Positions 45,001 through 54,651 of a stretch of 64,000 nt of DNA are shown here, in pieces (positions within the stretch are counted from its first letter, which is position 1; each line of letters starts with the position of its first letter). The notes beneath the pieces were generated by a model, which ran no database searches, was not told where the DNA came from, and worked only from the letters and a program-made list of their open reading frames with translations. The stretch spans positions 5,056,501 to 5,120,500 of the forward strand of contig CP126192.1 in NCBI GenBank assembly GCA_030272155.1. Reading direction: 5' to 3'. Origin of the DNA: Tetradesmus obliquus. Taxonomy: Eukaryota > Chlorophyta > Chlorophyceae > Sphaeropleales > Scenedesmaceae. A program made the position numbers and the translations under genes.

Positions 45001-47279
45001 CCTCATGTCTCGGATATACATGTCGCCCCGCACAGTCTCCCCAAGCAGCTTGCCGTCTCTGTCGTAGAAGCGCGGCTGTGCGCTGCCAGTGACACACAGG
45101 AAGGCGTCACCGCTGGGGCTCCAGGAGAGGGCCAGTACGGGGTGGCCATCTGACGGCGTGATCTCCCTGCAGGATGGTGAGATGCGAAAAAACGCAAGTG
45201 TGTCACAGGCCGTTGTGTATGAGTGCCAAGCACTGGCTGTGACATACATGGGCGGCTGTTGATAGGGAGGCACCTGGTGCCGTCAGACGGCGTGATCTCC
45301 TTGCGGAATGGTACCATGCAAGTGTTGTGTGTCAAAACATGTGTGTATGGTTGACCAGTGAGGCACGGGCACGGGGTGGCCATCTGACGGCGTGATCTCC
45401 CTGCGGGGATGGCAAGGTGCAAGTGTTTGTGTGTTACATCATCAGTGTATGGTTGACCTGTGAGGCACCGGCATGGGGTGGCCATCTGACGGTGTCTTCT
45501 CCCTGCGGGGGTGGCGAGGTGCAAGTTTTTGTGTGCTAAAACATGTGTGCATGGTTGACCTGTGAGGCACGGGCACGGGGTGGCCATCTGACGGCGTGAT
45601 CTCCCTGCAAGGTTGGTGTAGGGGGGACAGGGCATGGGTGCGGTGGTATATGCATGTTGGGTAACGCAAAGCATGTGCTGCTCAACACCTCTAAGTTCCA
45701 ATGAAAACATGGCTAATCAAACAAAAGCTCAGCCATCATTTTGCCATGTCTAATGTGTGAAAGCAAGGTCCTGATGTTTAAAAGCAGGATTGGTGCCTGA
45801 AAGCATCCCTCGTCAACCAAGGCGTCGTTCCAAAGACGGCCAGATAAACATAAAAAGCATTTCTGATGTTTGCAAGCAGCTTTGCGAGCCCCGCCTGAAG
45901 CTGCGCAGGTCTGCCTTCATGCCGTTGAAGTCGAAGATGCGCAGCGTGTAGTCCAGGCTGCCGCTGATGAGCCGGTTGCCGCTGTGCTCGATGTCCAGGC
46001 AGCTCACAGCACGCTCGTGGCCTTGCAGCGCCACCTGCGTGTGCGGCAAAACAGCAGCAGCAGGAGCAGCAGCAGCGGCGGCGGAAGCAGTGAGGTGTTA
46101 AGACGACAGCAGAAAGGAGAGGTTGAATACATGACAAAATCAAGTTGCGCAGCCGTGTTGAAGTCGAACCTGGCCCTGCAGCGCCACCTGTGTGTATGGC
46201 AGGCAACCACGTACATGTGATGAGACGACAGCAGGAAAGAGAGGTGGATGCACGACAGAGTTGAGTTGCGCAGCCATGTTGGGTTGCAGGCCGGCAGCAA
46301 AGAGCATGCAGAACAGCTGCAGTGCTGTGTGTGTAAATAAAGCAAGCCATTTGCTGAAAGACACAAGCAACAGTCCAACCCACCTCATGGCCGATTGGCA
46401 GCTGGTATGGGTCCTCTTCTGCCTGGTCCTCCTCGTCCTCATCATCATCTGAGTCATCATCGCTGCCGGCTGCACACAAGCCACGCAGCAGCAGCCAACA
46501 GCACAGCATCAGCAGCTGGAACCGTTAAAAACAAGAGGAACAACTGCAGCGAGCGAGCAGGTGTGGCTGAGGATGTGTCCCTGCCGCGCCACAAGTTGTT
46601 GACTTGGACTTGGAAACAGCGAGGCGCGTGCAGCTGCTGCTGCAGCACCCTAGCTGCAAGCTTGCATATGCAGTGCGGCGAAAGGATGCAGCCACAAAAC
46701 ATCACAGACAGTCGTGCCCATCAATGATGCACTGCAACTCCCCATACACACTGCACAACCTCACAAAGCCAGCCTGCCGGCGCACAAGCACATGCAGTAC
46801 AACTCACACCCAACACCCCGCGCTGCAGGGTTGCTCTGCCAGCCAGCTGCAGCCAGCTGCAGCCAGCCTCACCTGCAGGCCTGGGCGGTCCAACCATGTC
46901 TTCATCATCATCCTCACCGGCAGCAGGCGGGCGTGCCGGTCCTACCATGTCATCATCACCACCATCAGCACCTGCTGGCGGCCGTGGAGGACCCACTGCT
47001 GCTGCATCCCCATCAGCGTCATCATCATCATCATCATCTGCTGCTGCTGCTGCGTTTTTAGGCTGCTGCCCCAGCAGATCTTCTACTGTCATCCAGCCGC
47101 CTTTTGCAGCCCCAGGGGGCCTGGGAGGACCCATCAGCCCTGCCCCTGACCCTGCTGCTGCTGCTGCTGGCTCGCCATCTGCTGCATCATCATCTGCCTG
47201 CTGCTGCTTAGGCGGCGGCCGTGGAGGGCCTACTGCTGGCTGCTGCTGCTTGCTAGGGGGCCGCGGGGGTCCTACCGCC

Positions 47280-47317
<38 letters not shown>

Positions 47318-48134
47318 GCTGGGTGGCCGTGGGGGCCCTATGGCTGGAGCTGCTCCCCGCTTTGTCGCCTCGTGCACCTCCACTGGCTTTGCCACCTTGG
47401 ACTCCTGCTTGCCTGCAGCAAAGCAGCAACGAGTGGCAGCAGCAGCAGCAGCAGCGCCAGATGTGTTAGGAGCAGGATGACCGCTTGTGTTCTAAATGTT
47501 AACATTGAGTGCCATGAGTGGACATAGTGATGTCAACATTGCTTGAAGGCCGTGCTACTGCTGAGGCACGGAGCTCGCCAGCCGACACGACACCCGGGTC
47601 GACGCCCACACCCCCTACTCCTGCTGCTCTGCCGATGACCACTCAGTGTACCCCAACTGCTGCTGCTGCTGCTGCCGCCACTGCTGCTTGCTATGTAGTA
47701 GCAGCAGCCCTGACGCCAGACTCATGTGCTTCGGTAACACAGTGCCAGCCGCTGGTTGCTGCTGTTAGGCTTGCGCCGGCTGTGCTGCAAGCCGCTGCTG
47801 CTCACCGAAGGACAGCGGCAGGTGGAAGCGCATGGGGTCATCCAGCGCATCTGCCTCCTCTGCAATGTAGTCGCCAACCACAGCCTGCGCTAGCAGCAGA
47901 GCCAGGGGCAGCCGCAGGGGGTTCACATACGCCGTACTGGTGCTTGATTGTGTGGAAAGACAGCAAGCTGCGGCTGGGGCTGGCTGTGCATTGCTGCTGC
48001 GTTGGCACAACAGGCCTCAGCGCATGTCACGCATAATGAGACTGTTCAGTAACAACGTAACAAGTATAGCTTGCTGCTTGCACCTGTGATGTCCCTGACT
48101 GCGTCCTCTATAACCGCTGGCAGTAGCTTGCTGT

Positions 48135-48166
<32 letters not shown>

Positions 48167-48545
48167 CTGCCGGCACCCACCGGGCCATCTTCATCATCTT
48201 CTTCGTCATCTGCTGCTGCTCCCGCCTGTCTTGCGCCTTCAGCACCCCTGCAACCACGTCAGTGACATGATCACACTACTGCAACGGGCATGCATGGCTC
48301 AACAGCACATCAAGGCTTGCAGCTGCTGTCACCTTTCAAAGTAGGCACCACTCTGATGGGCTGCTGCCGCTCTCCTCTGTTGCTCCCGCAGCTCAGACTG
48401 CAAGCAGATAGTACAGATGTTCAGATTTCCACATAACGAATGGATCCTGCAGTAGTTGCGGTCCCGTTCTGCTTACAAGTGTTGCTTGTCCAGTCCGAGC
48501 AGCTCTTGCAGCCCGCAGCTCGGCAAGCTCGTCGTCGTCATCCAT
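41682..48545 (-). CDS. WDR70: WDR70-like WD40-repeat protein, about 839 aa
   Basis: Thirteen exons: 48477-48545, 48333-48397, 48084-48247, 47806-47889, 46873-47412, 46384-46469, 45895-46034, 44906-45166, 44396-44537, 43916-44086, 42856-43177, 42299-42498 and 41682-41957 (840 codons). Residues 1-300 are acidic and proline-rich, with repeated GPPRPP motifs and poly-Q. WD repeats start near 337 (LQGHERAVSCLDIEHSGNRL, SLDYTLRIFDFNGM) and continue through YIRDMRNTKGHITG, CWHP, NSDGKLLAAGMLDGGIQ, LLASRSTDGSLKLWDLRAF and VQWHGRLNQIFAG. The C-terminus KTPHALPMYRED, TGGTLLTQH, DPREAILRHA and AAYAKTQPKPVF is diagnostic of WDR70, a nuclear protein linked in other eukaryotes to H2B ubiquitylation and DNA repair. 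The donor of exon 7 appears to be GC rather than GT. Introns beside exons 7, 8 and 11 contain exon echoes. Confidence 0.92.
41985..42031. repeat. Triplet repeat (AGC)n in a WDR70 intron
   Basis: About 15 uninterrupted AGC triplets just inside the last WDR70 intron, next to the acceptor of the final exon. Likely length-polymorphic. Confidence 0.9.
43298..43618. repeat. Three intronic echoes of WDR70 exon 11
   Basis: Three copies of the first 55-65 nt of exon 11 lie in the intron before it, with AG boundaries at 43361, 43470 and 43618 (minus strand) against 43177 for the real exon. They encode variants of LLASRSTDGSLKLWDLR: one has TGGSIKLWDLR, one TDGSLVLWDVR, one TDGALKLWDC. Each keeps a usable pyrimidine-tract/AG acceptor. 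None has a donor at a matching position. Intron pieces such as catacacaggcagcatacag are repeated with them. Confidence 0.9.
45267..45615. repeat. Four intronic echoes of WDR70 exon 8
   Basis: Four tandem units of about 105 bp (one diverged) repeat the acceptor and first 25-30 nt of exon 8, whose coding strand begins with GGAGATCACGCCGTC. The units include about 75 bp of intron. All lie in the intron immediately upstream of exon 8. Confidence 0.88.
46160..46187. repeat. Intronic echo of WDR70 exon 7
   Basis: A short chimeric copy on the minus strand joins the acceptor and first codons of exon 7 (VALQG) to a fragment resembling its later FDFN part. It lies in the intron just before exon 7. Confidence 0.6.
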
Positions 48546-49589
48546 TGCTTTTTGTTGTATCTTACGAGAAGGCTTCAAGCAAAGGAAAGTGTTTGAGCAG
48601 CGGGGTTGCCTGCTTTAGTAGCTCGTAGTCCTGTGTCAAGCCCTGGTTGTGTGTGACCTGTTGCAGCAACTGCCTCTACTCATGCCATGTGCTGTGAAGG
48701 CGGCAATGTGTAGTTGAGTGGGCCGCACTTAGCCCATGCTGCTGTACACAGCATGTGCTGGCATGAGGATGTTACACACCGTAACTGACAATTGTCACTG
48801 ACACTCGTGTCTTTTGCTGTTGTGCTATGTGTGAGAGCACAAGGAAGCCACCACGGCCCTGGCGTATGACTGCCCCTGGACAAACAGCAAGTTCTGCTTA
48901 TTGGCATTCATCCTAGTCAACCACCATCTTCATAACGCTGATGGGCTCACGTTGCAAATTACAGAGATATGGCGCCACGGTTTTGTGCAGGGTTATGAGA
49001 TGCACTTATGAAATGCGACTGTGAAGTGCTGACTCGGCGCATCGCTGTTTGCTGCGGTGACCCACTTGGGTGACCCGTCAGATGTATAGCTAGAGCAATG
49101 TACACTTTCTGGCAGCCCTTCGTCACTGCTTGGCTGCTTGGCTGCACAAGCATCACCGCACACAACTCGCTGTCACTCTATAAGTTTCCTTGTCAGGTTT
49201 TGGCACAAGACTCTTCTACCATTGTTGCATTGTAACAGGTATCACACCCCTCACTAGTGACACACTGTGCACAGCACTGCAACTGCCTTGCTAACTGTAC
49301 TGCATGCTGTACTGCCTGCACAAGTGCAATTATTTCAATCATCTAACCCACCAACACTAAACTGATATACAACCTTCGCTCAATTCCTGCATCACATACA
49401 CTGTTGCTGCACAGCCAATCGCCACCACCAGCACACAGGCGGAATCACTACCAATGTCTGCGCTTCCCTGCAGGTGCAGCTGTGAACAGTCAATGAGCAG
49501 CCAAGCACATACCAAACCCAACAGCGGTGACACACACAGCCCAAAAGAAATACGGTATCAAACCAACCACATCACACAGCTGTACAACC
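48546..49589. other. Gene-free stretch between WDR70 and the satellite array
   Basis: 5' flank of WDR70. No coding signal or RNA gene recognised. Confidence 0.4.
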
Positions 49590-50790
49590 TACAACCAGCA
49601 CCATGTGTGCCGCCACCCACGGCCTGCCAACCGGCCCTAGCCCTATATCCACGGCACTGATACTTTCAGAGTCATCACCACCAACATGTGTGCAACCACC
49701 CACGGCCTGCCAACCGGCCCTAGCCCTGTACCCTCGGCACTGATACTCGCGCAGTCAACACCACCAACATGTGTGCAACCACCCACGGCCTGCCAACCAG
49801 CCCTAGCCCTGTACCCTCGGCACTGATACTCGCGCAGTCAACACCACCAACATGTGTGCAACCACCCACGGCCTGCCAACCGGCCCTAGCCCTGTACCCT
49901 CGGCACTGATACGTATCAGCGAGTATACTCGCGCAGTCAACACCACCAACATGTGTGCAACCACCCACGGCCTGCCAACCAGCCCTAGCCCTGTATCCAC
50001 GGCACTGATACTAGCAGATTCAACACCGGCAACATGCGTGCCGCCACCCACGGCCTGCCAACCGGCCCTAGCCCTGTACCCTCGGCACTGATACTTTCAG
50101 AGTCATCACCACCAACATGCGTGCCGCCACCCACAGCCTGCCAACCGGCCCTTAGCCCTGTGTCCTCGGCACTGATAGTTGCAGAATGGACACCACAAAC
50201 ATGCGTGCCGCCACCCACGGCCTGCGAGCCGGCCCCAGCCCTGTATCCTCGGCACTGATACTCGCGCAGTCAACACCACCAACATGTGTGCAACCACCCA
50301 CGGCCTGCCAACCGGCCCTAGCCCTGTACCCTCGGCACTGATACGTATCAGCGAGTATACTCGCGCAGTCAACACCACCAACATGTGTGCAACCACCCAC
50401 GGCCTGCCAACCAGCCCTAGCCCTGTATCCACGGCACTGATACTAGCAGATTCAACACCGGCAACATGCGTGCCGCCACCCACGGCCTGCCAACCGGCCC
50501 TAGCCCTGTACCCTCGGCACTGATACTTTCAGAGTCATCACCATCAACATGCGTGCCGCCACCCACAGCCTGCCAACCGGCCCTTAGCCCTGTGTCCTCG
50601 GCACTGATAGTTGCAGAATGGACACCACAAACATGCGTGCCGCCACCCACGGCGTGCGAACCGGCCCCAGCCCTGTATCCTCGGCACTGATACTCGCGCA
50701 GTCAACACCACCAACATGTGTGCAACCACCCACGGCCTGCCAACCAGCCCTAGCCCTGTATCCACGGCACTGATACTTGCAGTTCCCAGA
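49590..50790. repeat. Satellite array of about 83-bp monomers with 432-bp higher-order period
   Basis: About 14 direct copies of a monomer containing cacggcctgccaac, ggccctagccctgta and cggcactgata. Successive copies are 83 bp apart (for example 49682, 49765, 49848), except where a 16-bp insert makes a 99-bp step. The block from 49852 recurs almost unchanged at 50284, so five monomers form a 432-bp higher-order repeat. Open frames through it are side effects of the repetition; no gene is called. Confidence 0.93.
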
Positions 50791-51128
50791 CAACCAAGAT
50801 ACATGCCACCAACCATGGCCTGCCAACCAGCCATTAGCCCTAATATCACATCCTGCCCCTCCAGGACAATTTGCACAACCTACAATCTGCATGTGGCGTT
50901 GTACAGCATGCGGCATGCATCCTGCAACACTCGCCTTTGAGCACAACATCGTCAGCAGCACACCCACATCTCCTGCTGACCACCAAGCTGCTTTGCAGAT
51001 CAACCAGGTGTGGCTTGCAGCGCATTTACCATGCCTAATTCTGTCATATGGCATTTAGCTGCAGGCAGCTGCTCCCTGCCCTGCCAGCTTGCCACACACC
51101 AGCCAGCCAGCCATCATCAAGCACTAGC

Positions 51129-51222
51129 TCAGCAGCCACGCGAGCGCAGCAGCACCTTGATCAGCATGCAGCCTGCTGCAGCACCAGCAGCACGCCTCAG
51201 CAGGCCGCCCTTGCGCGCAATA

Positions 51223-51281
<59 letters not shown>

Positions 51282-52559
51282 GCTGCCATCACCAACGTCG
51301 TCACTGCTGCAGCATGTGGATGGTGCACGCGATGCGGATGCAGAGATGACTGGCGTCACCGGCGCATCCACTGAGCCGCTGTCGCTGCTGCTGCTGCTAC
51401 TGCATGTCCTGCAGCTCATGGCGGGCAGGATGGCCAGCAGCCAGTCAGCGCTGGCCTGCTCAGCAGGCGGCGCTGCAGCAGTAGGCACGCCTGCGCAGCC
51501 AGGCCCAGCTGGCGCGCCAGCACCGCTGCAGCTGCCAGTGCTGCTGTCTGCGCCCAGCAGCAGCAGCGGCGCGACCAAGCTCAGTGAGCGCCGCATGCTG
51601 CTGCCGCTGCCACCAAGGGACATCCCAGAGCTGCCGGCAGCAACGCTGATGCTAACCAGAGCCAGGCTGACTGCTGCCTTCATGCCTGCCTCTGGTGCTG
51701 GTACTGCTGCTGCTGCTGCCATGTCTGGCGCCGCAGCGCCGCCCAGCTCTGCCGATAGCTCTGCCAGCAGGCCATCACTGAACTGAATGGGTCCTGCTGC
51801 TGCGACTGCTGTGGCTGCCGCTGCAGCTGCTGCCTCTGCTGCTGCTGCCTCGTCCGCTGCTCCTGCTTGAGCTGCGTACCAGTCCTGCAGCTTAGCATAC
51901 CGCGTGCGCACGTCTGCAAGCTGGCTGCACAGCTGCTGCGGTGTGGTGGCCCGCAGCAGCAGCTCACAGAGGTCCAGGTAGTCCCCTGGCAGCAGCCTGT
52001 TGGAGGCTGCCGCCTGCTGCAGCTCAAAGAGCACCTGCAGGGCTGAGGCCTGCAGTGCAGGGTACTCACAGCACTGCGGCAGCGTGTGCTGCATGAAGTG
52101 GTCCGTGCAGCCTGCCATGTGCACCAGCTCCGTGCCACTCCTGCAGTGCCCCAGGATGGGAAACAGCTGCTGCTGCAGCTGGAGCTGCTGCACTGAGTTC
52201 ATGGTGCTGCTCATGCTGTCCTGCTGCTGGTCAGTGAGCTGGTGAACCAGCTCAGGAGACAGAGCTGCACGGTCTGCCAGGCTCCTGCTGCACCGCTGCC
52301 TGTAGTGTTCTACTTGCTGGGATGCTTCGTGCAGCTGTTTTTGGTGCAGTTCAGCTATGCCTGCTGCACAGGTCTGCACATCCTGTGCCAGTTGTTGCAC
52401 AGCCTGCAGCTGTCGCTGTGCACTGCTGGGAATAAAGAAGCGCAGCAGCTTGAACGAGCCCATGAGTTCTTCGATGGTTTGCCAGTAGTTCTCCATTACT
52501 GCTTTTGCCGAAGGCTCGGACCTGCGGGGCAACAACAGATGGTGTGTCAGCAGTGCCAT
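51129..52559 (-). CDS. Alanine/glutamine-rich unknown protein, about 476 aa
   Basis: One long open frame. From the ATG at 52559 the protein begins MALLTHHLLLPRRSEPSAK, then MENYWQTIEELMGSFKLLRF, a helical region rich in Q and H with QLQAVQQLAQDVQTCAAGIA, and leucine-rich helices (ASALQVLFELQQAAAS, YLDLCELLLRATTPQQL). After residue 240 it becomes Ala-, Ser- and Gly-rich with a hydrophobic MKAAVSLALVSISVAAGSS, and ends with a 16-residue poly-Q and a basic IARKGGLLRRAAG. An acceptor-like ccccgcag just before the SEPSAK codons suggests the real gene may have an upstream exon. No known domain recognised. The first 240 residues look like a real helical protein. Confidence 0.5.
51223..51280. repeat. 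CTG triplet array encoding poly-Q on the minus strand
   Basis: About 19 uninterrupted CTG triplets near the 3' end of the unknown Ala/Gln-rich frame; reads as poly-Q there. One of the longest triplet runs in the window. Confidence 0.9.
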
Positions 52560-54651
52560 CGCACGCGCTTGCTTGCATAAGAATGCCACGCCAGTGCTTG
52601 CACGCGCTCATAGACTTGTGATGCAACATAGTCAACTCACCAGGTGTTATGGTTGTTTGCTGTGGCAGGTGGAATCCGGCCCGAGCTCCCGCGTTCTGGC
52701 CCGAGTGCCTAGTGACTGTCGCTGCCGTGCTGCGTTGCTGGATGCTACGCTTGAGATAAGGACACCTCCTTTAACTCTGCTGATAAGTAAAACAAGCCGC
52801 CAAAAGTAGCTGCTACAAGCAAAGGTTGCCGAGTGATGCGAGATTCCAGTATTGCCGAAAGCACAACAATGGAGCGTGAGCGGTTTCGTCTGCAACAAAC
52901 AGCACAGTAAAACAATACAATTGTATGTACTGGTGTATTATTTATGTCCGTACTCCTCAACATACTGTCATAACATTGATGTAACAGCTGTAGCAGGGCG
53001 ACAGCTGTAGCCCTGCTGCCATGCCGGCCTGGCAATCATAGCAGCTGCTGCTGTTGATGTGTTGGCTCAGTTGCGGGGATGGTGCAGTGTTCTACAAGCT
53101 TTGTAAACAAAAAAAACTCTGTGTCAACAGTCACCTTGCAGCGCCTCTCCAGCACATTGCCGTGTAGGGTGGACGATGCAGGGCAGCAGCACAATGTGCA
53201 CTGCAAGTTGCACAGCGCAGCAGCGCAGTAGACGCAGCAGATAACGTGAATCAGGCAAGTGCAGAGCACGGCTACAGCAGAGCACATTCTCTTTATGTCG
53301 CCACCTGAGCACTGAACAAGCTATGCTGCTGTAAGCCTTGAAGGCAAACCTGCCAGCACTGACAGCCCCATGCAATATGCAGTCCTTCGGCAAACATGCA
53401 TGGCAATTCACTTGTTGCACAAAATGCATCCAACAGCAGCTTGCAGCCTTGACTAGCAGCACAGCAGCCAAGGACATGCTGGCTCTTTGTCAGCTTGCAG
53501 GATGTCCGTCTAACAGCACAGTGTCATAACACCCAGGAAACTGTCGAAAAGGCACAGCATGCTGGCGCGGCGTGTTGTCCTTCTGCAGCAGCTGATGCAC
53601 GCAACGGCAGCCGCGTATGCATGGCCAGCTGCTGCTACTGGCTCTGCGTGCGTAACTGGGTTTACCTTGATGGTTGCATCAACTGCTGCTCCAGGTACTG
53701 CTGATGCTTCTGAAGAGCTTGCGACTGCCACAGCCCCGCCAATGTAGATATGCCTCTCTTGCTGACGGTGCTGGCACTGTTCCAACACAGGCATGACTGG
53801 TGGCGGGCCCAGGAGTAAACGGCTGCAGCAGCTTGCACTGGTCGCTGAGATCTAGCTGCTCTACAGCTGCAGGCTGCAGCATTCCAGCTGAAAGCGTCTG
53901 CTGTTGCTGTTGCTGCTGCTGCACCTACTCCTGCGAGCAGGTGCACTAGCGATGCTGTGGGATCCTGCACGATCGAAATTCGCAGCCCCATGACACGAAA
54001 TTAGGCAGACAACCAGTGAACAGCCGACAAGACAAGGCTGTGTCGAGATGCTTGTGGGCTGCAGCCCGGATTTACAAAAGGAGCTGGCCATAGTGCAGGC
54101 GCCTCAAAGAAGTTGTGATCGATTAAATGTTTATTACGTGGATGTTCACGTACGCCTTTCTTCGTATATGTGCCGGAGGTGGTTATAAAGACTGAGCATG
54201 GCACCGTCCGAGGTTACCTGCCGCGCAAGCCACTCGCCCACAATCTCCAGTAAAACAGAATCTGTATGACGCAATTCATTCGGGGCTGCCGAACAAGCCG
54301 ACAGCCAACAACGGAGTCACTTCTCCAGCCCCAGTCAAAACACAGCAACCATCAGTTTGGACCACCGGCCCTACTGGACTGATCTGGTTGCGCTACCTCC
54401 AAAATACACGTTGTCACCTCACAATTCTGCCAGTGGTACTTATTGACGTAAGTATGTCAGGGTCAAGGTTCTGGCAGATGCTGGATGTGCCTGTTGCGAG
54501 CCGAATGTGTGGCTTGCCCGCATCGTATTGCAGCCAGCAAGGCAGCATCAACTCAGGAAAATGTCTGTGCCAGACAAAAACCATATATACAACAGGCACT
54601 GCTGCAAGTGCGCTGCCTGATAACCCCCTGCCACCACTGCGGGTCGTGCTG
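52560..54651. other. Mostly gene-free stretch with one gene fragment
   Basis: Holds the exon fragment at 53130-53235. A minus-strand frame at 53662-53991 (MGLRISIVQDPTASL...) ends in a GT donor-like site and could be an isolated first exon, but no partner exon was found. A minus-strand TGTAA at 54072-54076 may serve the dioxygenase gene. Confidence 0.35.
53130..53235 (-). pseudogene. Isolated copy of a dioxygenase exon
   Basis: Matches exon 4 of the phytanoyl-CoA dioxygenase-type gene at 56194-56264, including its acceptor side and the end NVLExRCK followed by GT. A deletion in the middle breaks the frame, and no neighbouring exons accompany it. It is about 3 kb downstream of the parent and in the same orientation. 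Confidence 0.65.

Noticed and set aside
45003-45710. A 235-residue minus-strand frame with repeated RRQMATPC motifs
   Set aside because: It is an out-of-frame reading of the tandem exon 8 echoes in the WDR70 intron.
49720-50876. Many 75-160 residue frames in the satellite array
   Set aside because: The same peptides recur every 432 bp on both strands, which follows from the repeat itself rather than from coding selection.
53510-53991. Overlapping minus-strand frames, one starting MGLRISIVQDPT
   Set aside because: A possible donor exists, but no downstream exon, domain or convincing start context was found.
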